Shown here piece after piece: positions 54,183 through 64,000 of a DNA stretch of 64,000 nt (within the stretch, counting starts at the first letter, position 1; every line of letters starts with the position of its first letter). A model generated the notes under the pieces. The model made no database searches, had not been told where the DNA came from, and saw only the letters and a program-made list of their open reading frames with translations. The stretch is taken from the NCBI GenBank assembly GCA_030512335.1, contig JAULSU010000004.1:3162001-3226000 (forward strand). Reading direction: 5' to 3'. This DNA is from Immersiella caudata (taxonomy: Eukaryota; Ascomycota; Sordariomycetes; Sordariales; Lasiosphaeriaceae). Position numbers and translations under genes: made by a program.

Positions 54183-55740
54183 CGTTGCTTTGGCGATGGC
54201 TTCTGGGAGCGGAAGCGGAATTGTAAGCGGTGATGCTGCGAGTTGTCAGCTCAGGCTCGCGCAAACGGCATCGTGAACACTTACAGGTATGTGCCGGAAA
54301 CTGTGGTGAGGCGAGTACTGTCGGCGTAAAGAAATTAAACAGGCTGCGCGAGAAAAGAGAGGAACTGCGCTGAAATCAACCAGACCAGTGCCTCCGGGCT
54401 ATTCGCCGATAAATACGGGGCATACGGGGCATGCGGCGCGGAAATTGACGCTGAAAACGAGGGGCGACAACGTCGTTTTCAGCAAACGGGGTAGATGAGT
54501 TGAAAGGGACGCCGAAGGGACAACGTTGACCCCCTTGTTGGCTCCCCAGATATCCACCTTAGAATGATATAAGAAGAAAGCAGTCTAAGCTTGTGAGAAC
54601 ACAGGTGTGCTTTTAGGCCTGGTTCTGGATTGTGGCATTCGTGTTCTTGCGTTTAGGGTACGTCGAAAAGGGGGTCGGGCGGACAGCTTCGCGACGTTCA
54701 GCCCTGTGTTTCGTGTCCTACTAATACCTTAGTCAAGCCTAGAGGACTGGAAGGAGGAATTTATCTTTGTCGTGAGGGCCACAGACTGTTTTTCTATTCT
54801 CTCTGTGAGCGTATAATGTTTAAGGAGAGGCAGGGCCGTATGGGCCTTTGTGCTAGAGACAGGGCCCCGTGGTGTCTCTCGCAACCCAGACTTAGCTGTG
54901 ATCAAGCATGATTTCAGTGGGAGTGGTTGAAAGTCGTGATGAACTCTGAGGATGGTGGGTTTGCCACAGCAGTGTTGTGGCTATGAAGTATACAGAGAAG
55001 AACGTTCCCTGCTTGAGCTGCGCAATGAACGTCGGCAAGCTGGCGTACTTGGCTCTCAGACAGCAAAGTCGGGTTTATAGCGACTCCAAAGTGTAGAGAG
55101 CTTTTTAGAGAGGTGGTGGTCGTGGCAACGCTGCGGGTGGATGTAACTGATTCTCTCGTGGCGGGTAAGGTGGTCACCCCTTTCCTGTGGCCCGAGCGTT
55201 CATCAGTAACCCCTTTTCTTGTCCTCCGCTTTCAAACGCCAACGGCTAGCTCTTCATCGTTGCCATACTCGGGTCGGAGCTAAGGCTGTCTAATCTTGGG
55301 TTGGATGGATTGCGAAAAAAAATCATAACGGGCACTAGCTGGATCATCTCATTGGAGGGTCGAACACCGCAGACGCTGCCGTAGCTGTAATGTGGTGGAA
55401 TGGAAGTGATTTCGCGGCTCGGTGAGGTGTGAATAGTAATGGTGGCAGGAAATGTATTGTCAAATAGAAACTCTATTGAAATCAGTCAGCCTTTGCGGGA
55501 AGAACGAAAATCAAATCAGTCAAAGAGTGATCGCGTTGGGATGTGTCCCTCCCAGAAGAGATGAAGGGTCATTGTCACGGTGCACCAAAAGGGTTTACCA
55601 ACAGCGTTTCATTTTGACGCCGTAGAGTCATGTAATATTACAACACAGCGCCTCCCATCTACTGGCGTTCCGATTTCTATCATGAGTCGCGCTATATCCG
55701 CTGAAATCCGAGTCGCTGTCGCCCTACCGCAATAAACACA
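54183..55740. other. intergenic
   Basis: 1.56 kb between two minus-strand genes. A Ser/Thr-rich 87-codon frame at 54914-55177 has no recognised relatives and is not called. Confidence 0.5.
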
Positions 55741-57298
55741 TCAAGCGTAGAAGTTGACCGTCTGCAAACTATGTCAGCAAGCGAAACGATGTAAGAAGCA
55801 CAGAGAGGTCTACTTACGTCCTTCTTCTTGGCTTGCACCTCAGCGATGGCGTCAACGTAGTGCTCGTGACCGATCTTGTTCTTGCCCATGCGCAATGCGA
55901 TCATGCCAGCCTCGACGCACACCGCTTTGAGCATGGCACCACCAAACTCGTCTGTGCTGCGGGCCAACTCCCCCCAGTTGACAGCTGGGTCAACCTTCAT
56001 CTTCCTTGAGTGAATCTTGAGGATCTGTGCACGGGCCTCCTCATTGGGCAACGGGAACTCAATCTTGCGATCCAAACGACCCGAACGCAGAAGCGCAGGG
56101 TCCAGGACGTCGACTCTGTTGGTAGCTGCAAGGACCTTGATTCGGTCATCCGAGGCGAAACCGTCCAGCTGGTTGAGAAGTTCCAACATGGTACGCTGCA
56201 CCTCACGATCACCACTCTTCTCACTGTCGAAGCGCTTCGTGCCAACGGCATCCAGCTCGTCGATGAAGATAATTGCGGGGGCCTTCTCTTTCGCCAAGGC
56301 GAAGCAGTCTCTGACCAACTTGGCACCATCACCAATGAACATCTGCACCAGTTGGGGGCCGGCGAGTTTGAGAAAGGTGGCATCTGTTTGGGCAGCGCAG
56401 GCTCTGGCAAGAAGGGTCTTGCCGGTTCCTGGGGGACCGTACATCAGAGCACCTAGTGACAATGTTAGCTAGGTGTGGTACAAAGACAGGCGAGACATTA
56501 TTACCTTTGGGCGCCTTGATACCAATCTTCTTGAACCGGTCGGCCTCCTTCATCGGCCACACGATAGCCTCAACGAGCTCCTCAATCTGCTTGTCCAGAC
56601 CACCAACGTCGCTGTACTTCTCAGTCGGCTTCTCATCTACCTCCATGGCCTTGACTCTGCTGTCGTACTCCGCGGGGAGAGTGTCGAGGATGAGGTACGA
56701 ATCCTTATTTACACCGATAAGATCACCGGGCTTGAGGTTGTTTGGGTCGACGAGACCGATGAGGGGCAGGAAGATGGTTTGCCTGGTAGAAGTCTTGATG
56801 ACGGCAGACTTTCCAACGCGGGTAGCATCCAGGTCGATGTTGGCGCCCTCCTCGGAGGACTCTGCAGTAGGATCAAGATCTAGAAGCTCCACGACGTTGC
56901 CGACGAGGTAGGGAAGTTGGCTAGCTAGATGTCAGCAATGTCCGCAGACCACAAGAGGCGTCGCTGTCTTACCGATTGTTAGCGATCTTCTCCATGTTCT
57001 CCTTGATCTTCTCCAACATTGCTGCCTTCTCATGTGATAACCGCTGGTACTCGCTCCTGATGATTCGAGCGTCATTCTCCAGTAGTCGCTTGCGCATTTG
57101 GATGTCCTCGGTGCTGAGGCTGAGGATCTCTTCGTCGAGCACATCGTCCTCCTCGGGGTCTGCATCCTTCATGTCGGCATCGCCGTCTGTGCCTTTACCA
57201 TCGCCCTTCTCACCCCCCTTTCTGTTCTTGTCCTTCTTGTCCTTCTTGTCATCGCGATCGCGGCGATCGAGATCGTCGAGCTCTTCGAGGGTCGACAT
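55741..57298 (-). CDS. RPT5: 26S proteasome ATPase subunit Rpt5
   Basis: Four exons on the minus strand: 57298-56973, 56920-56505, 56452-55818, 55761-55741; 465 residues. The N-terminus is highly charged (DRRDRDDKKDKKDKNRKGG), followed by a coiled coil (RKRLLENDARIIRSEYQRLS) and an OB domain (QLPYLVGNVVELLDLDP). The AAA domain has PTEKYSDVGGLDKQIEELVE, Walker A GPPGTGKT (about 253-260), Walker B IIFIDELDAVG, the second region GREVQRTMLELLNQLDGF (with D for G) and Arg fingers in LLRSGRLDRKIEF. The last three residues are FYA, the HbYX-type tail that is specific to Rpt5 and docks into the 20S ring. The final exon codes for only six residues (TVNFYA). In the AAA lid DEFGGAMLKAVCVEAG has Gly where most relatives have Asn. 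Tandem with the membrane protein gene upstream. Confidence 0.97.
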
Positions 57299-57933
57299 CG
57301 CGGGCGTTGGCGCTTTTGATAGAAGTCGGAGGTGTTGATGTAGCTTTCGAGCTTCAATGCGTCAACAAAGCAGTGGCAAGCACTTTTGTGAGACGCGCTG
57401 GGCTGGCGGATTGCGGTTGTCAGGCTGAGGCGGATGCTGAGAAATGCGGTTGGGAGAGGTCGTTGCAAGCACAGAGCTCGACCGAATCAGCTGGGAGCTG
57501 GGCTGCAGGCAAAAGCGCGACGTAACCAGGCGAGCCTGGTTGTGGGTCCGTCTGCGGTCCCCACTTTCAACCGCACAGCCAATCCTGACTCGGCATTTTA
57601 ACCCAGCTCTGGCCTTGGCTCCTATACCAAACGCTGCAGCCCGGGAACAGTGGACCGGATGTCGAAATCACTTTGGACTTGTGCTTTTCTCTTCACCATT
57701 GGAAATGCGGATTAGATAGTTCTAGACTGCGCAATCATTACCTCCAAGCACAGGTTCCACTCTTTCGCCTTCGCGCCTCTGTTTACCGCCCCTAAAACAG
57801 CATACCGCCCATCCCAACAAGAATCCGTAACAATGGACATCCAGACCATAAGTCCACCAAAAAGCCTCCAAAATTACAACTGGTGATATATGTACTGAGA
57901 AACTGAACCCTGCCTTGGCCGCCTAAACACCTC
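57299..57933. other. intergenic, promoter of RPT5
   Basis: 635 bp upstream of RPT5. A partial match to the yeast proteasome-gene element (AGTGGCAAG near 57371; consensus GGTGGCAAA) is present but two positions differ, so it is not called. Confidence 0.5.
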
Positions 57934-58708
57934 TCACTCATCGTCCAAGATCCTGCTTGCTATCCGCCCCACAATGGGCACTTCGTATCTGTGATCAGAG
58001 TTAGCAACTCGACCTCCCGACTAGCACCATCTTCAACCCCTTACGGATCGCAAGACTCACCGATCTAACGTGTCCGCGTCCCGATACGCCATCAACACCA
58101 ACCACCCAATCAACGCCAAATCCCCCAAAAAGATAACCCAGCTGAAGAACGTGCTCCAGGAGAACAGCAAATGCAGCACGAACACCGCCGTAAACAGCAG
58201 GCTAGACTGCCACGCATGAAACCTATTTCCCATTAGCACTCCATCCCATACCCTCCCCTCCGTACCCGCAAACATACCTCACATAGTCGCTCTTCCTCTC
58301 CAGAATCAAGAGCAATATCGCTCCCAACGGCGGCAACGCCAAGTACGCCAAACACGCCTCATAATCCAGCCTCAGACCCAGACTCGTATCAAACTCCGAA
58401 ACCATCCCCTCGCGCGCACCCAGCGCACCGAAGTAGTCACCACCCCATCCTCCGGAGCCGCTGTTCCCTAGCACTGCAGCGCTCGGGCTTTGGTAGCCCC
58501 CGGTATCGCGGACGGCATCGCCAGACCAGGCGCGTTGTGGCTGGGGGTGTTGCAGAGGAGGTGGGGAAACTTGGGAGGGACGTTGAGGGTAGTTGGGGGA
58601 GTAGGAGCGGCGGGCATCGTAGGATGTTCGGGGAGAGGCGGCGCCGTCGACGGGGGAGATGGTGCGGCCGTGTTCTGGGGGTGAGGATTGGTAGGGTGCG
58701 AAGTCCAT
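57934..58708 (-). CDS. DUF4870/Tic20-like small membrane protein
   Basis: Three exons on the minus strand: 58708-58278, 58222-58061, 57988-57934; 215 residues. The first about 108 residues are Pro/Ser/Gln/Tyr-rich (SPNYPQRPSQVSPPPLQHPQ) and disordered. The conserved part starts at LGLRLDYEACLAYLALPPLG (about 110) with spans AYLALPPLGAILLLILE, SLLFTAVFVLHLLFSWSTFF and WVIFLGDLALIGWLVLMAY, the linking motif KSDYVRFHAWQS, and the end YRDADTLDRYEVPIVGRIAS. This is the small membrane family formerly UPF0132 (DUF4870), distantly like Tic20. Function in fungi is unknown. The introns fall after KSDYV and after DTLD, in line with the conserved blocks on both sides. Confidence 0.85.
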
Positions 58709-59334
58709 GGTCTGGTTTGGTCTGTGGCGTAGAGTCGGACTTGACGTTGATGATGGCTCGAGTTGAGTCGAGAGTTAGGGGGTCGGCCTGTGGTAGGCGT
58801 GGGTGGGGTTGGACTGAGAGCCGTTGTTTGGCGTGTGGACTGGCCGTCGAGTCGATGTAGAAGGTCGCGAAGTGGGATGTTGCTGGCGAGGGCGAGAGCT
58901 ACCTCAGGTGCATGGCTGTGCGAAATTATGAGCAAGAGAGGCAATCGCGTAGGTTGGAGCACAAGATGTTGCGTGGTAGCTTTGCTGACGAAAACAGCCG
59001 GCTTCTGCGATACGATGGTGGTTGATTGCGTCGCTGAGCCTCGTTGAAGTGGGTGGGTGTGTGACGACGCGCGCAAGTTCCCATCTTGCCGAGGCGCGCG
59101 CGGCGCCCACAAGCTGCAGGGTCCTCTAGCAGCGGGGTTGCTTGCGCCATCTCGAAGGACTGCATTCCCGCCGACCAACCCCTGACGGCTTTGATAGTCA
59201 TAAACCAAGCTCTATTAACTTTCCGTTGTCTGCACTGGCTACTTTGACATCCAATGAAATATGCGGTATATGCTGGTATTTTGGTACATTTTATTCTACA
59301 AATCCAGATCCTACAGCACGGCAGAAAGGGATAC
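58709..59334. other. intergenic
   Basis: 626 bp between two minus-strand genes. A weak A/C-rich and GCGCGC patch at 59088-59103. Nothing else. Confidence 0.5.
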
Positions 59335-60378
59335 CTAGCTTCCTGTCTTTTCGCCCTCTTGAGGTCCCTTCTCGGCCTCCTCCAACACGCTGCGCCGGCT
59401 CTCCATCGTCAGCCACAGACTCTTGCCAGCACCCTCCAAAGTGGTGGTGAGACCAAGACCAGCGCTTTGCAGCATGTGGACAAGCTGGGCGCGGAGACCC
59501 TCGAGACCACTCTCAATGCCACCAACCCACTTCACGCCATCAATATCGAACACCTTGCCCTCAACGCGGCCACCAACAAGCAGGAGTTTTTGCAGACCGC
59601 TCTGCGCCGTCATATCGTAGTAACTAGGGCGCTTCCTCCTGGTCGGAGCCGGGAACGTGGGCGGGCTGGGGGAGAGGACCTTCAACGCCGCCGCCAAATG
59701 TTGCGGCGAGACAACAGGGAACGTAAGCACAGCCAGTGGCCCAACCATCAATGGGGCAAGCTCGCTGTAGACACTTGAGTCCGGCTGCACCTTGTTGGCT
59801 TTGGTCGCCGCCCTAACAGCCTCGTACGCTGCCTCAGACAGATCGTGGTTGTATACAGTCTTGACCTTTCCGCCGGTTAGAGTCGTCGCTAACGTCGGAG
59901 CAACCTTAGACGGGTCGAAGTACTCGACAATCTTCAGCGCCATGTCGAACATGCGAGTCCGGATAACCTCGATGTGGATTTTGGACGCGATATCGACCTC
60001 CTGGGTCCCCGTCTGGGGAACGTCAGCAAGAGCAGCCCGGAGTTCTCGTCGTATAGCAGCCCATTCTACCGCTGTGAGATTGTTGTGTTGGAAGATGAGC
60101 ATCAATGGCGTTAAGCGGAGGAGCGATGTGTAACTTCGCAGGAGTTGGGATTTCCGAGTGTCGGAGGGACGGGCTGTTGGGGGTTGTGTGGGCGGGATGT
60201 AGTCGTCTGGTACCCGGAGGCTCTGGGATGCGGGGGCTACAGCGGTAGCATACTGTCTTGTTGCCGACACTCTTGGGGCTGAAGGGATCCGGAGAGCTGC
60301 CGGTCGGGCGGTTGTCCTAGAGACATTGATAGCTGAGCCCAAGCCGCAGACGGCTGAGCATCTCGTTCTGAAAGGCAT
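59335..60378 (-). CDS. mitochondrial large-subunit ribosomal protein uL10m (Mrpl11-like)
   Basis: Single exon, 347 residues from the start at 60378 (MPFRTRCSAVCGLGSAINVS), chosen because an Arg/Ser/Ala-rich mitochondrial presequence begins there; the frame stays open upstream to 60543. After the presequence comes YATAVAPASQSLRVPDDYIP, then the uL10 core SRKSQLLRSYTSLLRLTPLM-like block (here TRKSQLLRSYTS), LIFQHNNLTAVEWAAIRREL, and SVYSELAPLMVGPLAVLTFP. Fungal uL10m binds the uL12 stalk of the mitochondrial ribosome. Length and order fit the yeast Mrpl11 group. Divergent from the tryptophan gene, sharing 522 bp of upstream DNA. Confidence 0.9.
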   Translation of the reverse strand: MPFRTRCSAVCGLGSAINVSRTTARPAALRIPSAPRVSATRQYATAVAPASQSLRVPDDYIPPTQPPTARPSDTRKSQLLRSYTSLLRLTPLMLIFQHNNLTAVEWAAIRRELRAALADVPQTGTQEVDIASKIHIEVIRTRMFDMALKIVEYFDPSKVAPTLATTLTGGKVKTVYNHDLSEAAYEAVRAATKANKVQPDSSVYSELAPLMVGPLAVLTFPVVSPQHLAAALKVLSPSPPTFPAPTRRKRPSYYDMTAQSGLQKLLLVGGRVEGKVFDIDGVKWVGGIESGLEGLRAQLVHMLQSAGLGLTTTLEGAGKSLWLTMESRRSVLEEAEKGPQEGEKTGS

Positions 60379-60900
60379 GCTGTGTTTTGAAACTGTAAGT
60401 CTGGTTGTTGCGCACCATTGGGGCAGCAATTGATGCTCACCTTGACCGGTGGATGGCTTCACCGTCGATTCCCAGGCATGTCTGAAAGTCGCGATCTTGC
60501 AACCAAATTTTTGGGCGTCGCCAACTGCTCGTGCACTGACCACCGCTCTGAGGACGGAGCTTGGGCCAGACCCCGGGCTGCGCTAGCTCTCACCGCCCCT
60601 GATTCTGCCACGTTATCGACAAGCCAGATCCCTGCAAGGGCCCCGCCAGGGGCACCGCGGGGCATCTACAAAGCAATTGGGGGCTCTCCAGGCCAGACTC
60701 GGGCTACCACCCGCGTCTCCCAACGGTAGTGACTCAACGGATTCAACACAAAGTCCCGGTTCCGGCCTCCAATCCTGAGAAACCTCCTAGAGGCCGGTGA
60801 TACCTGTAATTTTCAGCCAATTATTATCCTATCTCAGCGACTTCCAGCAGGAGTCGCTTTCCAATTCCTGAATCCTATTCTTTTACCAGGGCGGATTGTG
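60379..60900. other. divergent promoter region uL10m / TRP4
   Basis: 522 bp shared upstream region; holds one perfect TGACTCA site. No coding frame beyond the uL10m leader. Confidence 0.6.
60730..60736. promoter_or_regulatory. TGACTCA (Gcn4/CPC1/CpcA) site
   Basis: Perfect TGACTCA, 165-171 bp upstream of the anthranilate phosphoribosyltransferase start. This is the binding site of the general amino acid control factor (Gcn4 in yeast, CPC1 in Neurospora), which induces amino acid biosynthesis genes on starvation. Confidence 0.7.
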
Positions 60901-62241
60901 ATGGCCTCTATACCGTCCCAGCCGACCACGGCGGGCGACCAGCTTCCCGTGGTTGACCTCAAGCCTCTTCTTACACGCCTCTGGCCAGCGGGCCACCCTC
61001 AGCCCGCGACGGCCGATGAAATTGCTGAAGCCATCTCTCACTTTTTCACAAACCAAGTATCAGACGTCCAGGCGAGTTCACTCCTGGTCGGCCTGCACTT
61101 CACCGGGCTCGATCGGCGCGCCGATGTACTTGCCAAAACCGCCTCTGCTATGCTCAAGGCTGCGGCTCGTATAGACGCCACGGAGCTCCAGGCCGTCGTA
61201 GAAAAGAGGGGCAGGAAAGAAGGCGGCTACAACGGCGGCCTGGTAAGCCACCTCATCATCCCATGATCCCCTGGCGCATCATTCCCCCTAACGCTAGCCC
61301 CTTAGTGCGATATTGTTGGTACCGGAGGCGACTCCCACAACACTTTCAACATCAGCACCACCTCCTCCATCCTCGCTGCTAGTCACCTCCTCATCGCTAA
61401 GCATGGCAACAAAGCTTCAACCTCTAAGTCTGGCTCGGCCGACCTCCTCGCCAACATGGCACCCAGACCACCGCAAATCTCCCGCATCCGCCCAGACACC
61501 ATAGCCCGCCTCTACGACGAAACCAACTACGCCTTCCTCTTCGCTCCCGTCTTCCATCCTGGCATGCGTCACGTCGCCCCCATTCGCAAACAGCTCCCCT
61601 GGCGAACAGTTTTCAACCTTGTCGGGCCCCTCGCAAACCCAGTAGACCTCACCTCCGACCCATCCTCCTCTACAACCACCCTTCTCGAAGCCCGCATGAT
61701 CGGCGTCGCCCGCAAAGACCTCGGCCCCATCTTTGCCGACGCCCTCCGCCTCGGCGGATCCCGCAAAGCACTCGTCGTTTGTGGCGACGAAGAGCTGGAC
61801 GAGGTCAGCTGCGCAGGGGACACCCTCTGCTGGCGCATCGCCCCAGCCGATGGCGACGAGGCGGTAGTAGAACACTTCCGCTTGCATCCGCGGGACTTTG
61901 GACTCCCAGCCAACCCACTATCGACCGTGTCACCAGGGAAAGAACCCGCCGAGAACGCGGCGATTCTGGCCAAGATCCTCAGCGGAGAGGTCCCTGACGA
62001 TGATCCTATTCTGCATTTTGTCTTGATCAATACCGCTGCGCTACTTGTGGTATCGGGTATCTGCGACTCAGACACCAGCGATATGGGGCACGGAGATGAC
62101 GGCGTGGTGATCACAGAGCGTGGGCCAGGAGGTGGGCGCTGGAAGGAGGGCGTACGACGAGCCAAGTGGGCGATCAAGAGCGGGGAGGCGTTGAGGCAGT
62201 GGAACAATTTTGTCGAGGTTACAAATAGCTTTAGCGAGTAA
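60901..62241 (+). CDS. TRP4: anthranilate phosphoribosyltransferase
   Basis: Two exons, 60901-61242 and 61306-62241, 63-nt intron (GTAAGC...CTTAG); 425 residues. The N-terminal helical domain is VVDLKPLLTRLWPAGHPQPA to DVQASSLLVGLHFTGLDRRA. Substrate-binding motifs follow directly after the intron: CDIVGTGGDSHNTFNISTT (PRPP loop), KHGNKASTSKSGSADLL, and HPGMRHVAPIRKQLPWRTVF, then NLVGPLANP. Later parts include LGGSRKALVVCGDEELDEVS. The enzyme makes N-(5-phosphoribosyl)-anthranilate in tryptophan synthesis. The ATG at 60901 is used; the codon just before it is GTG. A Gcn4/CPC1 site upstream fits control by amino acid starvation. A Glu/Asp/Gly-rich insert (SDTSDMGHGDD) near the end is not present in bacterial relatives. 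Confidence 0.95.
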
Positions 62242-62642
62242 GCACCGGGTACTGCGATTAGCTTCTTTTTGTACGAGCATAGATAAAATTTACACCGTTA
62301 CTGGGGCTTGCTTATGACATGTTCAAGAGAGGAGAATTGTTCTGAGCTCGGTATCGTCTACATCGCTAAGATACTTCCAGAACAGGAAGATGACGACTTT
62401 TACCCCAGGCAGACTGGAGTTGGGCTCAACTCCAAGAGTCGTAAGAGGCCAACCAAATGTGGCTCATAACACAGCTCCAATGACTCCAAGGCAAACCCCC
62501 TCCGCTCCCCATTTCCTAAGCTATGCCCCCTAAACCCGTACCATCACCTTCTATGTCCCTCCATCATCTTCTGCTTGCTATGCACCCTCGCCCTCTTCCA
62601 TTTGTTGTGACCAGCATGTCCACTCGGAGCGCCATGTTGAAC
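62242..62642. other. convergent intergenic region
   Basis: 401 bp between the 3' ends of TRP4 and the tRNA ligase gene. Nothing recognised. Confidence 0.5.
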
Positions 62643-64000
62643 CTATCTCGACAGAACTCCCTTGACCGTGCCCTTCAGGAGGGGCTTGCCCTCAATGACG
62701 AGATCGTTGATCTTCGTCTCCGGAGAGCTTCCCACCTCCAACCACCGCGCCAACAAGTTATTGCTCTCCTTGGGCTTGACCGAGTCGTCGCGAGTTCCGA
62801 CTGTGATGTGAGCAACGCGGTTCACACACTCCCACTTTGGCTGAATTGGGCCAGCGCTGTTCTCATTGATGTTGGCGTCCTCGGCGGACGGAACCAGGCG
62901 CACAACAATGGCCATGACACGCTCATCGTACACGACACGCTCCAGCAGAACTTCCATCTCTCCTAGCCTCCCGTCAGCAGACGTAGCGCCTAGCGAGTCG
63001 CTGAGCAGCTTGTAGCGGTCCCAAAGTCCGGGGTGCTCTTTGGCGGTCGCTCGGTGCATGAGAGTGACGTGGAATCGGGGCTGCACTCGGCGCGAGCCCT
63101 GGAGCTGCTTCCAGAAACGCGTGGCTTCGTTGCTCGCGGGCGCAAAGGTCTTCTCGAGAGCGGCCATGACGTCCTTGGTAGCTACTTCGACAGACATGTA
63201 TTCGAGAGGCTTCTTCTTTGCCTGGGCTGCGGGCTGCTGCTGCTTGTTCTTGCCCTTGGCTCCTCTATCTGGAATAGTATGTCGCAAACCGGGCTTGTAG
63301 CCCTCCAAAGCAGCGTTGATGGCCTCGTCCATGTCCTCCGCAGAAGGGACTTTGGGCAGGAACTTCGGGTAAAATTCGTGAAGCTTGTTGAGCACTTTCT
63401 CCAGGTTTGCTCTGCTTCCTGCAGTGGGGTCCAGATCGATGACAGCGTCAAAGCCAGAGTCTGGCTCTTTCTCCGCATCGTAAGGCTCGAATCGGTTAAT
63501 GAAGCCCTCCATGATGCCTCGGACCTTGTTCATATCGGAAGCGGCCTGAATTGTCTGGTGGTTGTCGCCGCGGTCAAACACTCGCTCCTGGGTAACCTTC
63601 CGGATGGTTTCGATGTCGTTATGGACAAAGTGAAGGGCGACCATCTTCGCCTTTGCGTGGGCGATCTTGACATCTGTGATAAGCTGCTTGCGTTCGTGCT
63701 TCTGCGCATTGTTTCTGTCGGCAAAGACGGCAGCCGTCTCGTCAAGAGTATCCAGAACGGCCTTGGTGAACCGTGGAGGCCGTTTCGCACCGGTAATGTT
63801 ATCGTTCTGGATGTGGCCCCAGCCGAATAGGTGGGTGAGCGCGAGGCCAACGGTTGTCTTACCGCATCCAATAGTCGCGATGGGGACAAGAATGATATCG
63901 CCCGTCACATCCCCATCGGGATTCCCGTAAAGTGCTTCAAAGTTCGCCGCGTCAGAGCCCTTCATGTTCTTGAACTCTAGGAAATCGTTCCGCAAATTGA
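62643..64000 (-). CDS. TRL1: tRNA ligase TRL1, C-terminal part (5' end outside window)
   Basis: Partial gene; the frame runs off the window edge at 64000, so the N-terminal ligase domain is not seen. About 452 residues are visible. The central polynucleotide kinase domain has the P-loop VPIATIGCGKTTVGLAL and a following GWGHIQNDNITGAKRPPRF. The C-terminal cyclic phosphodiesterase domain has both 2H-family motifs, HVTLMHR and HITVGT. A Lys/Gln-rich linker (KGKNKQQQPAAQAKKKPLEY) joins the two. Trl1 heals and seals tRNA halves after intron removal and also joins HAC1 mRNA in the unfolded protein response. The window's own tRNA-Ile gene carries an intron that would need this enzyme. No intron is apparent in the part seen. 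Confidence 0.95.
   Translation of the reverse strand, partial: NLRNDFLEFKNMKGSDAANFEALYGNPDGDVTGDIILVPIATIGCGKTTVGLALTHLFGWGHIQNDNITGAKRPPRFTKAVLDTLDETAAVFADRNNAQKHERKQLITDVKIAHAKAKMVALHFVHNDIETIRKVTQERVFDRGDNHQTIQAASDMNKVRGIMEGFINRFEPYDAEKEPDSGFDAVIDLDPTAGSRANLEKVLNKLHEFYPKFLPKVPSAEDMDEAINAALEGYKPGLRHTIPDRGAKGKNKQQQPAAQAKKKPLEYMSVEVATKDVMAALEKTFAPASNEATRFWKQLQGSRRVQPRFHVTLMHRATAKEHPGLWDRYKLLSDSLGATSADGRLGEMEVLLERVVYDERVMAIVVRLVPSAEDANINENSAGPIQPKWECVNRVAHITVGTRDDSVKPKESNNLLARWLEVGSSPETKINDLVIEGKPLLKGTVKGVLSR

Noticed and set aside
57371..57379. AGTGGCAAG as proteasome-associated control element upstream of RPT5
   Set aside because: Two mismatches to GGTGGCAAA and no second copy; too weak.
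63033..63830. 265-codon antisense frame across tRNA ligase
   Set aside because: Shadow of the strongly conserved TRL1 coding strand.
1..64000. CRISPR arrays, bacterial operons, intact transposons
   Set aside because: No regularly spaced repeats, no transposase or reverse transcriptase frames and no terminal repeats with target duplications were seen; the DNA is eukaryotic nuclear.

Overview
The window is nuclear DNA of a filamentous ascomycete, most likely a Sordariomycete. Genes are broken by short (about 49-112 nt) GT-AG introns, many with CTNA(A/C) branch sites. The proteins are typical of mould-type fungi: a COT-1-like NDR kinase, fungal SLATT, Clr5, Ish1/Msc1 and GH45 proteins, and large ABCC and MFS transporters. 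All splice models were built by hand from donor, acceptor and reading frame. No expression data were used.

Layout. 1.3-18 kb is housekeeping: a cyclin, a FAM192A/Fyv6 protein, TIM54, COT-1 kinase, SF3A2, a mitochondrial family III CoA-transferase, a PHD-finger protein and a tRNA-Ile gene. 18-29 kb is an accessory stretch: SLATT membrane protein, GFA-family enzyme, a 3-hydroxyacyl-CoA dehydrogenase with an in-frame TGA, a hydrolase remnant, a damaged NmrA-like gene, a GH45 endoglucanase, a small cysteine-rich secreted protein and an SRPK-like kinase with an in-frame TGA. 29.8-37.4 kb holds two intact transporters on the same strand, a 17-exon ABCC pump and a DHA2-type MFS carrier. 38.7-54.2 kb is sparse: an RRM protein, a hydrolase relic, an Ish1/Msc1 stress protein with CRE sites upstream, a nearly empty 5.9 kb gap, a Clr5 protein and one unknown protein. 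55.7-64 kb returns to housekeeping: proteasome ATPase RPT5, a DUF4870-like membrane protein, mitochondrial ribosomal protein uL10m, anthranilate phosphoribosyltransferase and the 3' end of tRNA ligase TRL1.

Themes. RNA processing recurs (Fyv6, SF3A2, TRL1, and an intron-containing tRNA that TRL1-type ligases would join). Mitochondrial functions recur (TIM54, uL10m, CoA-transferase). Four to five genes between 20 and 29 kb and near 42 kb carry lesions, so this stretch is either decaying or contains sequence errors. The best candidates for undescribed biology are the fungal SLATT protein, the small Clr5 protein with a Tyr/Gln/Thr tail, the repeat-phased introns of the Ish1 gene, and the two coding frames interrupted by a single TGA.
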